Assembly (NCBI RefSeq): GCF_001730285.1
Contig: NZ_MIJZ01000014.1
Span: forward strand, 62,001 to 126,000
Source: Enterococcus ureasiticus
GTDB lineage: Bacteria > Bacillota > Bacilli > Lactobacillales > Enterococcaceae
Length of the DNA stretch: 64,000 nucleotides
Reading direction: 5' to 3'
Part shown: positions 1 to 8,673 of the stretch, in pieces
Position numbering within the stretch: position 1 is the first letter of the stretch
Layout of the letters: each line of letters starts with the position of its first letter
Program-made: the position numbers and the translations under genes
The notes under the pieces: generated by a model
Databases searched by the model: none
Told to the model about the DNA's origin: nothing
The model's input: the letters and a program-made list of their open reading frames with translations, nothing else

Positions 1-186
1 AAACTCCTGTGCTAATCGATCAGCGACTGCCTCAGGTGTTTTTGTTGTATTATTGGTCACAAAAAGAAAAGGCAATTTCAGTTCTTGGAGGCGTTCAACA
101 AATCGTTTCCCTGCTGGAATGACTTCTTTGCCTAAATAAATCGTGCCGTCTAAATCAATTAAATATCCATTATATTGCTTCTTCAC
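1..186 (-). CDS. HAD-IIA family phosphatase (YutF/NagD-like), N-terminal part
   Basis: This is the first 62 codons of a haloacid dehalogenase-type hydrolase; the rest lies outside the window. The N-terminus has the HAD motif I region ([13 protein letters not shown]) with the nucleophile Asp and DGT, followed by the TNNTTKTP region typical of the NagD/AraL subfamily. The chosen start is a GTG at 184-186, with an AGGAGT ribosome binding site inside the last codons of the upstream gene. In Bacillus subtilis the NagD-like yutF sits next to yutD, as here. Substrate is unknown; the family acts on small phosphorylated metabolites. Confidence 0.85.
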   Translation of the reverse strand, partial: MKKQYNGYLIDLDGTIYLGKEVIPAGKRFVERLQELKLPFLFVTNNTTKTPEAVADRLAQEF

Positions 187-192
187 GAATGA

Positions 193-852
193 TTACTCCT
201 CACGTTGACGAATAGTAAATGAACGACCTTTATTCGTATCGTTCTCTTTCTTACCAATGACAGCTTTTTTCGGTTCATTTTCTTTACGGTTCTTGATCAC
301 TGGTTTCGTTTTATTAGTCACTGGTACACGTTTTTCTTCCGTGTGTGCTTGCGTTTGATTCACTGGTTTTTTATTTGGTTTCTTGCGCCGTGTTTGTTGT
401 TTTTCACGTTTCCCACCAACTCGTTCGATCACAAAATAAGCACAGCCAAAATTGCAATATTCATATAAATAATCTTCTAGTGTATCGATTCTCTGTTCAG
501 GAGCTGCTTTACGATTGGATTCATTGAAAAAACCTTTCAAACGAAGTTGATCGTAGCCCCAATCACCAACAATATAATCATATCTTGAAAGAACATCACT
601 AAAACGTTCTCCTAATCTTTCTGCATCAAAGGCTTCCCGATGATTTTTTACTAAAAGATACTCGCGAGCACCGATCGTTACGTGAACATCATCAATGAGT
701 GTTACGATTTCGCCTTTTTTCTTTTCTTTGACAGGTTCTTCTTTTATCTCTTCAAGGACAGCTGTGATTTCATCTGTTAAGGTCGCTGCTGGTTCTTCTT
801 TATGTTTAACTGGTTTAGTTGATTTGTATGGTTTTTTTACTTTTTCTGTCAT
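193..852 (-). CDS. yutD: YutD-like domain protein
   Basis: This 219-residue protein has a conserved core at about residues 45-145 (starting EIVTLIDDVHVTIG, and later YDYIVGDWGYDQLRLKGFF) that matches the YutD/DUF1027 family. Lysine-rich, probably disordered segments flank the core on both sides, making it longer than the core-only Bacillus form. The function of the family is not established. It lies between yunD and a NagD-like phosphatase and stops 6 bases before the phosphatase start, so the two are probably cotranscribed. Confidence 0.85.
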   Translation of the reverse strand: MTEKVKKPYKSTKPVKHKEEPAATLTDEITAVLEEIKEEPVKEKKKGEIVTLIDDVHVTIGAREYLLVKNHREAFDAERLGERFSDVLSRYDYIVGDWGYDQLRLKGFFNESNRKAAPEQRIDTLEDYLYEYCNFGCAYFVIERVGGKREKQQTRRKKPNKKPVNQTQAHTEEKRVPVTNKTKPVIKNRKENEPKKAVIGKKENDTNKGRSFTIRQREE

Positions 853-886
853 TTTTTCACCGCCTAGATTTTATTATACCTTGTTT

Positions 887-2266
887 TTATAGGATTGGGT
901 AGTGCTCGTTCAAGTAGTTAGCTAAAACGGTTCGGATAAATTCCGGAAAGATAAAGTCAACTTCTCCCGCAAGCTCGATTGTTGGGAAAAAAGGAATAAA
1001 CATGAAATGGTCAACAGTGGTAAACGTATACTTCCGTTCTAAATCAATCGGCTGATTTTGCCATAGGACTTGTCTTTTCTGTTTATCATACTTTAGTCCA
1101 TCATAATATAGTTCACCAAATACTTTACCGCGAAAGCCCATGCCTGTAATTGGAAACTTACGCAAGTAATGTCGGTTTTTTTCCATTTCTTTGACCATTC
1201 GAATCAGTTCAGCACCAGACAAAGTCACACGAATCAAATGCATTGGATGAGGCAGTGTTTCATGCAGTTGATCTGCATCAACGATTCCTTTTGGTATGTC
1301 TGATAAAAATAAGCCATTGTTTAAAATCGCAACATCCGTCTGCCCTTTTTCTTTCAAAGCTTTTAAAGTGGTTACGATCAAGGGATGTTCAGCATTTAAA
1401 TCAACCAATAAAGAATGGGGAATTGCTGCGATTTTTTTTGCTTTTAATAACTGATGACCTACTCCCGTATAGTCCTCTATTTCACTTTGATCTGTAGATA
1501 ATGTAGGCAGTTCCGCTGTTGATACTGCTTTGGCTTCACTACGAACAATTTTGCCATTATCGATTGTTAGATGAACTTCCCCAATATAATAGCCAAATTT
1601 CCCAGCAGCTGAAAGCTGTGTGCCGTTGATTTTTTCACCATGTTTAAATAAATGATGGGTGTGGGAACCTAGCAATACATTGATTTCTGGAAATTCATTG
1701 GCGATTTTAATATCTTCATCGATACCCAAATGGCTCATTAAGACTAAAATGTCACATTGCGGCTGGATTTCTCTGATCAATTGCGGCAGCATCTCTTTCG
1801 TTGAACGAATATCCCAACCATTTGGATTATAAGTCAAAGGAAAAGGTGCAGTTAGCGCAATCAAACCAATTTTTGTTTTTTCTGTTGTTTCGATAATTTT
1901 ATATGCTCTTACCCAATCAGGTGCTTGTCCATTTTCTAGATCAAATAAATTTCCTAATAAAACATCAAAATTCCGATGATCATATAAATGATTCAACTGC
2001 TCTTTAGAATTTCCAACACCTTCATTATTTCCAATTGTTGCTGCATCATAGCCAATCTCATTCATCAGCTCAATATTCGCTTGACCATCGGTTGCTTCAG
2101 TCAATGGATGCCAACGATCAACAAAATCTCCTAAGTCGACGGCCAAAACTGTTTTACCTAATTTCTTATATTCTTCTTTTTGACCTATCAAATATCTTCT
2201 GATCTTGGGCCAATTTTCTAAATGTGAATGTAGATCATTTGTATGAAAGATGACGATTTCTTCCAT
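887..2266 (-). CDS. yunD: Metallophosphatase, YunD / 5'-nucleotidase family
   Basis: This 459-residue protein has the calcineurin-like metallophosphatase signature: FHTNDLHSHLEN near the N-terminus, then LGDFVDRW, GNNEG, LMSHLG and GSHTHH, which supply the two-metal ligands. The C-terminal half resembles the 5'-nucleotidase substrate-binding domain. There is no signal peptide, so it should be cytoplasmic, unlike secreted UshA-type nucleotidases. Related enzymes hydrolyse UDP-sugars, nucleoside monophosphates or cyclic nucleotides; the actual substrate cannot be read from the sequence. It precedes yutD by 34 bases on the same strand. Confidence 0.88.
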   Translation of the reverse strand: MEEIVIFHTNDLHSHLENWPKIRRYLIGQKEEYKKLGKTVLAVDLGDFVDRWHPLTEATDGQANIELMNEIGYDAATIGNNEGVGNSKEQLNHLYDHRNFDVLLGNLFDLENGQAPDWVRAYKIIETTEKTKIGLIALTAPFPLTYNPNGWDIRSTKEMLPQLIREIQPQCDILVLMSHLGIDEDIKIANEFPEINVLLGSHTHHLFKHGEKINGTQLSAAGKFGYYIGEVHLTIDNGKIVRSEAKAVSTAELPTLSTDQSEIEDYTGVGHQLLKAKKIAAIPHSLLVDLNAEHPLIVTTLKALKEKGQTDVAILNNGLFLSDIPKGIVDADQLHETLPHPMHLIRVTLSGAELIRMVKEMEKNRHYLRKFPITGMGFRGKVFGELYYDGLKYDKQKRQVLWQNQPIDLERKYTFTTVDHFMFIPFFPTIELAGEVDFIFPEFIRTVLANYLNEHYPIL

Positions 2267-2357
2267 TGTATCGCCCCCGATTTCAGTTTATAAAAGTATA
2301 GTACCATACTTCTCGATAGAGTATAATAAAGTAACCACACAAACAAAGGAGAAAAAA

Positions 2358-2825
2358 ATGAAAATTAACGTTCCGTTCGGCTCGATTTGGTTGGATGCTG
2401 ATGATGAAGGTCTAAGTGCTCTTTCTTTTTTCGAGATCGCTCATCATAAAACGAATCATTTTACAGAACTCGCTGCCAAAGAACTCACAGAATATTTTGC
2501 TGGTAAACGTACACATTTTACTGTCCCTTTATCCATTCACAGCGGTACTGAATTTCAAAGAAAAGTCTGGCACGCGCTTTCTCAAATTCCTTTTGGTGAA
2601 ACTCGCAGTTATTTAGATATTGCCCAAACAGTTGATTCACCCAAAGCTGTTCGAGCAATTGGTCAGGCAAATAGTAAAAATCCCATCCCAATTATTGTCC
2701 CCTGTCATCGAGTGATTGGCAAAAATGGAAAATTGACAGGTTACTTAGGTAGTTCTGAGCATGATGGGCTTAGTATCAAAACGTTTTTACTGCAGGTGGA
2801 ACATGTGCCCCTCGATAAAAATTAA
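2358..2825 (+). CDS. ogt: Methylated-DNA--protein-cysteine methyltransferase
   Basis: This 155-residue DNA repair protein removes O6-alkyl groups from guanine by transferring them irreversibly to its own cysteine. The active-site motif PCHRV is at residues 115-119 (acceptor Cys116), preceded by the DNA-binding part FGETRSYLDIAQ and AVRAIGQANSKNP. The start at 2358 follows AAAGGAGAAAAAA; an in-frame upstream ATG at 2250 would add a tail overlapping the divergent yunD and has no clear ribosome binding site. It is a single gene with its own terminator. Confidence 0.93.
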   Translation: MKINVPFGSIWLDADDEGLSALSFFEIAHHKTNHFTELAAKELTEYFAGKRTHFTVPLSIHSGTEFQRKVWHALSQIPFGETRSYLDIAQTVDSPKAVRAIGQANSKNPIPIIVPCHRVIGKNGKLTGYLGSSEHDGLSIKTFLLQVEHVPLDKN

Positions 2826-2833
2826 CTTTCTAT

Positions 2834-2895
2834 AACAACAAAAATAATGAGAAACAAAACGGTCTTCGTTCTGCTTCCCATTATTTTTGTTGTTG
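2834..2895. terminator. Bidirectional terminator between ogt and gls24
   Basis: A long imperfect hairpin has arms beginning AACAACAAAAATAATG and ending CATTATTTTTGTTGTT, with A- and T-rich edges on both sides. It lies between two convergent genes, so it can serve both. Confidence 0.8.
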
Positions 2896-2928
2896 TCTAA
2901 ATAGAATGAAAAATATATCTACTACCTA

Positions 2929-3357
2929 TTAGCTGTTGCCCTTATTGTCATCGCTATCTTTCCCACGATATTTTTCTAAATATTGTTCTTTCGTCATAAC
3001 ATCATCTACGCTCATATTAAATTCAACTAGCTCTAAACCGGTCATATAAGCAATTGCTTCTTTTACTTTTTCAACGGTTTGATCAAAAACATTTGAAATA
3101 TTGACATCGTATTTGCAAATCACTGATACATCAACAGCCACTTGTTTTGTGCCAACTTCTACTCCCACGCCTTTAGTAACGTCTCCATTGTCTCTAAAAC
3201 GGTCTGCGAAATCTGTGAAAAGGTTGCCACTCAGCCCTAAAATTCCATCGACATCTGAAATAACCACACCTACGATTTTTTTGATTACGACATCACTGAA
3301 TGTTAATTTCGCTTTTAATCCACCTGTGTTGTTTTCTACTGCTTCTGCCACTTGCAT
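2929..3357 (-). CDS. gls24: Asp23/Gls24 family envelope stress response protein
   Basis: This 142-residue protein belongs to the Asp23/Gls24 family (KLTFSDVVIKKIVGVVISDVDGI, then ADVSVICKYDVNISNVFDQ). In staphylococci Asp23 is tethered under the membrane by AmaP; in Enterococcus faecalis Gls24 is a general stress and virulence-associated protein. It has no signal peptide or membrane span. It is the last gene of the amaP-DUF2273-gls24 operon, 19 bases after the DUF2273 gene. The start follows GAAGGAGTGA. Confidence 0.92.
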   Translation of the reverse strand: MQVAEAVENNTGGLKAKLTFSDVVIKKIVGVVISDVDGILGLSGNLFTDFADRFRDNGDVTKGVGVEVGTKQVAVDVSVICKYDVNISNVFDQTVEKVKEAIAYMTGLELVEFNMSVDDVMTKEQYLEKYRGKDSDDNKGNS

Positions 3358-3376
3358 TCACTCCTTCAAAATAATT

Positions 3377-3610
3377 TTAAATTCCTATCATAGATCGAAT
3401 TGACTCTATCAAGGAATAAATATCCAAATCTTCATCTCGCATTTTTCCGATAACATATCCTACTACTGCAAAAATCAGTAAGACCAATGTTTTGCCAAAA
3501 CCGATCAGTAATAGAAGGAGCGCTAATAGGAAAAATAGGGTGGTCCAAATAATTCTAAAGCGATAAGGTTTAAGCTGTTTAATCCAGCGTTCTTTCTTCT
3601 CTTGATCCAT
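3377..3610 (-). CDS. DUF2273 small membrane protein
   Basis: This 77-residue protein has a basic N-terminus, one or two hydrophobic spans at about residues 17-55 and an acidic tail (MRDEDLDIYSLIES). Its size and its place between amaP and gls24 fit the DUF2273 family, which recurs in Asp23/Gls24 operons. Biochemical function is not known; it probably joins the membrane-anchored complex. The start follows GAGGGAGACGCC. Confidence 0.85.
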   Translation of the reverse strand: MDQEKKERWIKQLKPYRFRIIWTTLFFLLALLLLLIGFGKTLVLLIFAVVGYVIGKMRDEDLDIYSLIESIRSMIGI

Positions 3611-3622
3611 GGCGTCTCCCTC

Positions 3623-4186
3623 CTATACCACTCGTGATTGTTTTTTACCAAAGGTAGTGGATTCTGTTGGTTCTTTTTCTCTTAATTGAACTGTTACACG
3701 GCTATCAATTGATTCCAGGGCCGTATTTAATGCGCTTTGTATTGTTTCTTTTATCTCTTCTCCTAAAGGTTGAAAGCGATCTTTACTTCGAACATCGACT
3801 CTTAATTTAACCGCCACTTTTTCTTTCCCTTTGATTTTAATGGTCATTTTCGTTTTATCCGGATGAATAATTGTGCTGTAAGCCTCTTTCACAATTTGTT
3901 CAACCGTACTTTTAGGAATCTCTATCCGATTCTTGCCAGCTTTTACGATCAGACGTTTTCTACGCCCGGAAACTGAAAGTACAACAATCAAGCTGAGAAA
4001 TAAAAGACCTCCAAGAATAAGTAACAGCCATTCAAAGAACGTGAATAACCAAGGATAACTGTAAAGAAGCCCATCTACTTCGTAAGATAACCGAGGAATG
4101 TCGATCAACTGACTAAGTAAGCCCAATGTTCCGACAAACAATAGGAGTATGATTAATGCAAAAATAATTTTCAGCAATCGTTTCAT
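3623..4186 (-). CDS. amaP: Alkaline shock response membrane anchor protein AmaP
   Basis: This 187-residue protein has an N-terminal transmembrane helix (about residues 5-25), a second span at about 50-72, and a cytoplasmic domain (KAGKNRIEIPKSTVEQIVKEA, then KLRVDVRSKDRFQPLGEEI) that itself resembles Asp23. In Staphylococcus AmaP holds Asp23 at the membrane. It is the first gene of the operon, 12 bases before the DUF2273 gene. The ribosome binding site AAAGGAGGG is strong. A candidate promoter lies 40-70 bases upstream. Confidence 0.9.
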   Translation of the reverse strand: MKRLLKIIFALIILLLFVGTLGLLSQLIDIPRLSYEVDGLLYSYPWLFTFFEWLLLILGGLLFLSLIVVLSVSGRRKRLIVKAGKNRIEIPKSTVEQIVKEAYSTIIHPDKTKMTIKIKGKEKVAVKLRVDVRSKDRFQPLGEEIKETIQSALNTALESIDSRVTVQLREKEPTESTTFGKKQSRVV

Positions 4187-4228
4187 ATACTTCCCTCCTT
4201 TGAGACTAATTGTTTTGCTGTTAATTAA

Positions 4229-4257
4229 ATTGTAACGCCTAAAAAAAAGTATTACAA
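4229..4257 (-). promoter_or_regulatory. Candidate sigma-A promoter of amaP operon
   Basis: On the minus strand, TTGTAA (4252-4257) and TACAAT (4229-4234) are separated by 17 bases, upstream of amaP. Four of six and five of six consensus bases match. It was assigned by eye. Confidence 0.5.
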
Positions 4258-4319
4258 AAGATATGAATTTCTTTTTTGCGCTGGATAAGATTTATACTTG
4301 CAGAAATTATATAAAAAAG

Positions 4320-4379
4320 AACGATTGAACCACGGTCTGCCTGCAAATAATCTACTAGGCCCTTAGGTTTAATCGTTTC
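4320..4379 (-). terminator. Terminator after AI-2E transporter gene
   Basis: The hairpin arms are AACGATTGAACC and GGTTTAATCGTT with one wobble. On the minus strand a T-rich run (CTTTTTTAT) follows the second arm, directly downstream of the transporter stop. Confidence 0.75.
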
Positions 4380-4384
4380 TTTAT

Positions 4385-5566
4385 TTATTCATCTAAATAT
4401 TCTTCTTTAGAAAATTCAGTATCTTCATACTCACCACTATCTCCATAAAATTGGTTGTAGCGCTGTTTAAATTTACGGAAAATATAGGTAACTAAGACTT
4501 TAGCAATCGCATAAATCGGAATTCCGAAGATCAATCCGAACATACCTAATAAGTCACCCATTACCAATAATACGATCACGATTGTCAGTGGATGCACAAC
4601 GAGTCGTTTACCCATCACTTGTGGTGCTATCAAATGACCATTTAACATTTGGACTAGCATCCAAACTAAGCTCATTTTAATAAACATGCCAAATGACACC
4701 ATCAATGCCACGATTGCAGCTGGAACAAAGGCAATCACAGGTCCAATGTATGGAATAACCGCTGTGATCCCAACAATGATCGATAAAGTTCCAGAATAAG
4801 GTACTTTGACCAGCCAAAAACCGATAAACGTCAAAATACCGATCGCAATTGAGACTAAAATTTGTCCTTTTAAATACGCACCTACTTGACTGCTCATTGT
4901 TGCACCGATTTCTTTAGCATCACTTCTAAAACGCGGGGGTATAATCTTTAAAACAAACGAAAAGAACTTCTGATCGTCTTTTAATAGGAAAAAAGTAATG
5001 ATCGGAGCCGTTACCATCACCAACGCAAAACCAGTTAAGGTAGAGAAAACCGTAGAAGCTCCTTCCACAGCTTTGCTAAAATAACTGCCAATTCCATCTG
5101 AGACATTATCAAACCATCGTTGAATGCCATCTAAAGCATTTGCTAAAGGTTTCTCCAAGGCAGAATTATGGAATAAATCAGTGACCATTTTGTTTAAATC
5201 CTCCATATACTGCGGAAAACTTTGGATCAAGCCGTCTACTTGTTTTTGCAAAATCGGAACAACTAAAATAATGCCGACAACAATCAATGCAACCAACACA
5301 ATAAAAATTGCTGAAACGCCATAGACCCGTTTCACTTTGTGTTTTTCTAACCAATTGACAACTGGATTGAATAAATAATATAAAATCAATGCTAAAATTG
5401 TTGGTCCGATAATTGTTTTAAAAACAACGCCGATTGGTCCAAAAATAAAGCCTACTTGATGAAAAAGAAAAATCACAGCTCCTAGCAACAATAAAGCAAC
5501 TAGCGTGAATAATAGATTTTTACCACCTAGAAATTTGATCCAGCGTGTTTCTTGTTTCTTTTCCAT
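4385..5566 (-). CDS. AI-2E family transporter
   Basis: This 393-residue polytopic membrane protein has about eight spans. Family hallmarks include a hydrophobic N-terminal pair, an amphipathic central region (LQKQVDGLIQSFPQYMEDLNKMV), a PPRFRSDAKEIG loop, VPYIGPVIAFVPAAIVAL, and an acidic C-terminus. Proteins of this family (PF01594) have been linked to AI-2 export, sporulation or Na+/H+ antiport, so the substrate is open even though luxS is 6 kb away. A structured repeat ends directly at its ribosome binding site. Confidence 0.87.
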   Translation of the reverse strand: MEKKQETRWIKFLGGKNLLFTLVALLLLGAVIFLFHQVGFIFGPIGVVFKTIIGPTILALILYYLFNPVVNWLEKHKVKRVYGVSAIFIVLVALIVVGIILVVPILQKQVDGLIQSFPQYMEDLNKMVTDLFHNSALEKPLANALDGIQRWFDNVSDGIGSYFSKAVEGASTVFSTLTGFALVMVTAPIITFFLLKDDQKFFSFVLKIIPPRFRSDAKEIGATMSSQVGAYLKGQILVSIAIGILTFIGFWLVKVPYSGTLSIIVGITAVIPYIGPVIAFVPAAIVALMVSFGMFIKMSLVWMLVQMLNGHLIAPQVMGKRLVVHPLTIVIVLLVMGDLLGMFGLIFGIPIYAIAKVLVTYIFRKFKQRYNQFYGDSGEYEDTEFSKEEYLDE

Positions 5567-5580
5567 TTTCTTCCCTCCTT

Positions 5581-5702
5581 AAATTAAAAGTGTCATGAGC
5601 TCGTCTAGACTCGTAGAAAAACAGGAAAAATCAGAAAGTAGTGCCTTTTGCCACATTTTGATTTTATCTTTTCTCTGATAAGCTAGCCCATGAAACTAGA
5701 TA
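5581..5702 (-). repeat. Structured intergenic repeat, copy 1 (5' leader of AI-2E gene)
   Basis: This element of about 122 bases is colinear with copy 2 at 8421-8542. It has outer arms (CATGAGCT near 5594 and AGCCCATG near 5684-5691) and a central hairpin (AAAATCA...TGATTTT) whose sequence differs from copy 2 while still pairing. On the minus strand it ends in ACTTTTAATTTAAGGAGG, so the repeat abuts the transporter's ribosome binding site. Confidence 0.75.
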
Positions 5703-5770
5703 ATATCACTTCTTTATTGTAGCGAAAAAAACATTATCTGTAAAAAATAGTCCCTTCATCGTTTAAACAG

Positions 5771-5809
5771 AAAATCACTCAGTCATTAAACAACTGACTG
5801 AGTGATTTT
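5771..5809 (-). terminator. Terminator after rnjB
   Basis: A perfect 15-base inverted repeat, AAAATCACTCAGTCA / TGACTGAGTGATTTT, with a 9-base loop lies just past the rnjB stop. Confidence 0.85.
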
Positions 5810-5814
5810 ATTTA

Positions 5815-7503
5815 TTAATTCGCTGCTTTGCGCCCTTTGCGTTGTGTTGCTTCCATAATAACAGGAAGAATCACTGGACGGCGTTTTGTTTGTTCAAACA
5901 AGTAACGACTCAACTGTTCACGAATATCTTGTTTTAATTTGCTCCACTCAAAATCGCTACTTTCAAGATGTTTTTCAACGATCTCAGTTACGATATTGCT
6001 GCTTTCTTTCATCAAGTCTTTGCTTGTTTTGACATAAACAAAACCTCTTGATGTGATTTTAGCAGGCGAAACGATCCGTTTTTCACGACGATTGATTGTC
6101 ACAACCGCTACGAAAATACCATCTTCAGATAAAATTCTACGATCGCGAAGCACGATATTTCCGATATCGCCAACACCAATTCCATCGATCATAATATTAT
6201 CAGCCGTCGTACTACCAGCAACGTTCATTTTCTGTTTATTGTATTCAAGGATATCTCCTCGACCAGTAATGAAAATATTTTTGTAAGGAATACCCAATTC
6301 ATGTGCTAAATCAGCATGTGCTGCTAATTGACGATACTCACCTTGAATTGGAATAAAGTGTTTTGGTTTCATTAAGTTTAACATCAACTGTAAATCGTTT
6401 GGAGTAGCATGACCAGAAACACGCATATTATCAGAGATTTGTTTTACTAAACCGCCAGCGCGGTATACGATATCTTCTGTCTTGGCTACGGCTGTCTCCA
6501 TCGCAGTAGTTGGCGTTGTTGTGATATACACCAAGTCGCCTTCTTTGATTTTGATGACACGATGTGTCCCATTGGCCATTTTTTGTAATGACTTGATTGG
6601 CTCACCCATTGTTCCTGTTTCTAAAATCACTAATTGATCTGCTTGATATTTTTTCATATCTTTCACACTAACGATCAAATCTTCACTAGGTAATTTTAGT
6701 TTGTCTAGTTTGATAGCTGTATTGATGATTCTTTGGAAATCTTGACCAGTTAAAACAACTTTTCGGTCAGATCGATGTGCTGCATCTAAAATTTGTTGTA
6801 CGCGTTGTAAGTTACTTGCGACGCAAGCCACAATGATTCGGCCTTCCCAGTAACGGATCGTATCGAAGACTTCATCAGCAATCTGCAGCTCAGAAACAAC
6901 CTGAGTAGGATTTTCTGCATTAGAAGAATCACTCAATAATGCTAAGACTCCTTCGTTACCAATTTCAGCTAAACGACCAAAATCTGTTTGATACATCGGG
7001 ATCGCACTTTGGTCAAACTTGAAATCTCCTGTGTAAACGATATTGCCTTCTTTGGTTTTCAAATTGATTCCGATAGAATCTGGAATCGTATGTGTGGTAC
7101 GGAAAAAACTAATTGTAGCATGTGCAAAATCGATTTCTGTATGAGCATCGACCACATGGAAATCATTAAAATCTTTTGAATCTGCATGATCTCCTACGTT
7201 TAATTTTGCTAACTCGATTGTTAATTCAGTACCGAATACTGGTACATGAACTTTAGATAAAAGGTATGGTAATGCTCCGATTGCATCGGCATGACCATGT
7301 GTTAAGAAAATTCCTGCAACACGGTCGATATTTTCCACCAAATACGTAAAATCGGGGATCACCACATCAATTCCTAATAGCTCATTTTCTGGATATTTTA
7401 ATCCACAATCCAGTACAAAAATTTCATCTTCCACTTCTGCGATGTACATATTTTTACCATTTTCACGAACGCCGCCTAAGGGAACGATTTTTATTGTACT
7501 CAC
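5815..7503 (-). CDS. rnjB: Ribonuclease J2
   Basis: This 562-residue protein has the RNase J layout: metallo-beta-lactamase domain, beta-CASP domain (from about residue 200) and C-terminal domain. The metal-binding motif is HGHADA at residues 69-74, where catalytic RNase J1 proteins have HGHEDH; loss of the final His is typical of RNase J2. J2 partners J1 in mRNA decay and rRNA maturation and is itself weakly active. The order asd-dapA-rnjB matches Bacillus, where rnjB (ymfA) follows dapA. It starts 31 bases after dapA. Confidence 0.9.
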   Translation of the reverse strand: MSTIKIVPLGGVRENGKNMYIAEVEDEIFVLDCGLKYPENELLGIDVVIPDFTYLVENIDRVAGIFLTHGHADAIGALPYLLSKVHVPVFGTELTIELAKLNVGDHADSKDFNDFHVVDAHTEIDFAHATISFFRTTHTIPDSIGINLKTKEGNIVYTGDFKFDQSAIPMYQTDFGRLAEIGNEGVLALLSDSSNAENPTQVVSELQIADEVFDTIRYWEGRIIVACVASNLQRVQQILDAAHRSDRKVVLTGQDFQRIINTAIKLDKLKLPSEDLIVSVKDMKKYQADQLVILETGTMGEPIKSLQKMANGTHRVIKIKEGDLVYITTTPTTAMETAVAKTEDIVYRAGGLVKQISDNMRVSGHATPNDLQLMLNLMKPKHFIPIQGEYRQLAAHADLAHELGIPYKNIFITGRGDILEYNKQKMNVAGSTTADNIMIDGIGVGDIGNIVLRDRRILSEDGIFVAVVTINRREKRIVSPAKITSRGFVYVKTSKDLMKESSNIVTEIVEKHLESSDFEWSKLKQDIREQLSRYLFEQTKRRPVILPVIMEATQRKGRKAAN

Positions 7504-7534
7504 TCATTTCACCTCTCTATATTCTCATACCGAA

Positions 7535-8407
7535 TCAAAGATCCAGTATGCTTAAAATTTTCGCTTTTTCTTCAGATGTACATGATACAAGAGGTAAACG
7601 CAAATCACCAACGGAAATGCCCATTTGATTCAACACAGCTTTTACTGGAGCCGGAGAGGGTACTGAGAATAATGCATTCATCTTCGGTAACAACTGACGT
7701 TGAATGCCAGCAGCTTTTTTGATTTCTCCATTATCCAGTGCTTGGAACATTTCGTACATTTCAGTACCAAACACATGGCTGGCAACTGAAATTACCCCTT
7801 GTCCGCCTATCGCTTTTATTGAAAAAGCTAAGGAGTCTTCTCCAGTATACACTAAAAAGTCTTTTGGCGCCTTCTCTACTAACTCGGTCAACGCATCTAA
7901 ACCAAAACATTCTTTGATCGCAATGATATTTTCCAATTCAGCTAAGCGTAAAGTTGTTGCTACATCAAGGCTTGCCACTGTTCTTCCCGGAACATTATAT
8001 AAAATAATCGGCAAATCACTCGCCTCAGCAATTGCTTTAAAATGTTGATACAATCCTTCTTGATTCGGTTTATTATAATAAGGCACGACTGCCAAACCTG
8101 CATCGATTCCTCGAATAGCTGAAAGTTCTTTTACAAACTCGACTGAATCACGTGTATCATTGGTTCCCACACCGCAAATGATTGGCACTCTTCTATCAAC
8201 TAAGCGGATCACTTCATTAAACAAATCGATTTCTTCATCATGTGTCAACGTTGGTGATTCCCCTGTTGTTCCAGCTAAAATAATTCCTTCTGTATGATGA
8301 TCAAGCAAATGTTCAACTAACTGAGGCAGCTTATCAAAATCGATTGCGCCACTTTCATCAAAAGGTGTGACCATTGCTGTAATTATCGTTGCATTTTCTA
8401 AATTCAT
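7535..8407 (-). CDS. dapA: 4-hydroxy-tetrahydrodipicolinate synthase
   Basis: This 290-residue enzyme condenses pyruvate with L-aspartate 4-semialdehyde, the first committed step to diaminopimelate and lysine. The GTTGESPTL motif is at residues 46-54, the proton-relay Tyr137 is in YNVPGRT, and the Schiff-base Lys165 is in IIAIKE. Length is standard. Its substrate comes from Asd, encoded just upstream. The ribosome binding site AGGAGG directly follows the 3' end of a structured repeat. No lysine riboswitch or T-box was recognised in the leader. Confidence 0.95.
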   Translation of the reverse strand: MNLENATIITAMVTPFDESGAIDFDKLPQLVEHLLDHHTEGIILAGTTGESPTLTHDEEIDLFNEVIRLVDRRVPIICGVGTNDTRDSVEFVKELSAIRGIDAGLAVVPYYNKPNQEGLYQHFKAIAEASDLPIILYNVPGRTVASLDVATTLRLAELENIIAIKECFGLDALTELVEKAPKDFLVYTGEDSLAFSIKAIGGQGVISVASHVFGTEMYEMFQALDNGEIKKAAGIQRQLLPKMNALFSVPSPAPVKAVLNQMGISVGDLRLPLVSCTSEEKAKILSILDL

Positions 8408-8420
8408 ACTTACTACCTCC

Positions 8421-8542
8421 TAATTTAAAAGCGTAGCGGGCTCGTCCAGTCTCGACTGAAAAATAGGAAAATATGCTTGTGACGCTTTTTGTCACAGGCA
8501 TATTTTATCTTTTTTCCGAGAGACTAGCCCGCGAAGCTAGAT
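8421..8542 (-). repeat. Structured intergenic repeat, copy 2 (5' leader of dapA)
   Basis: The outer arms AGCGGGCT (8435-8442) and AGTCTC (8448-8453) pair with GAGACTAGCCCGC (8520-8532), leaving a bulge CGTCC on one side. Inside, AAAATATGCTTGTGAC (8468-8483) pairs with GTCACAGGCATATTTT (8491-8506) with a single wobble. On the minus strand the element ends in CGCTTTTAAATTAGGAGG, merging with the dapA ribosome binding site. Confidence 0.8.
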
Positions 8543-8616
8543 AACACATGGTGACAACATTCCACTCCGCTATACCTTATACTTTTCAACATCAGTTCAC
8601 TTCATCACTGCGTTTC

Positions 8617-8665
8617 AAATCAAAAGCGAAATGGGTTCATTCAGCCTCGACCGAAAAAAAGTCTA
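8617..8665 (-). repeat. Degenerate half copy of the structured repeat (copy 3)
   Basis: This stretch (AAATCAAAAGCG, GGGTTCATTCAGCCTCGAC, GAAAAAAAG) aligns with the first 45 bases of copy 2 in the same orientation. The other arm is missing. It lies just downstream of the asd stop. Confidence 0.55.
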
Positions 8666-8673
8666 GATACTAT

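Noticed and set aside
7704..8048. Rightward open frame of 114 codons inside dapA
   Set aside because: It is antisense to a confident gene, with no ribosome binding site.
8408..8673. Lysine riboswitch or T-box leader before dapA
   Set aside because: The folded leader lacks the conserved L-box and T-box sequences, and the same element precedes genes not connected with lysine.
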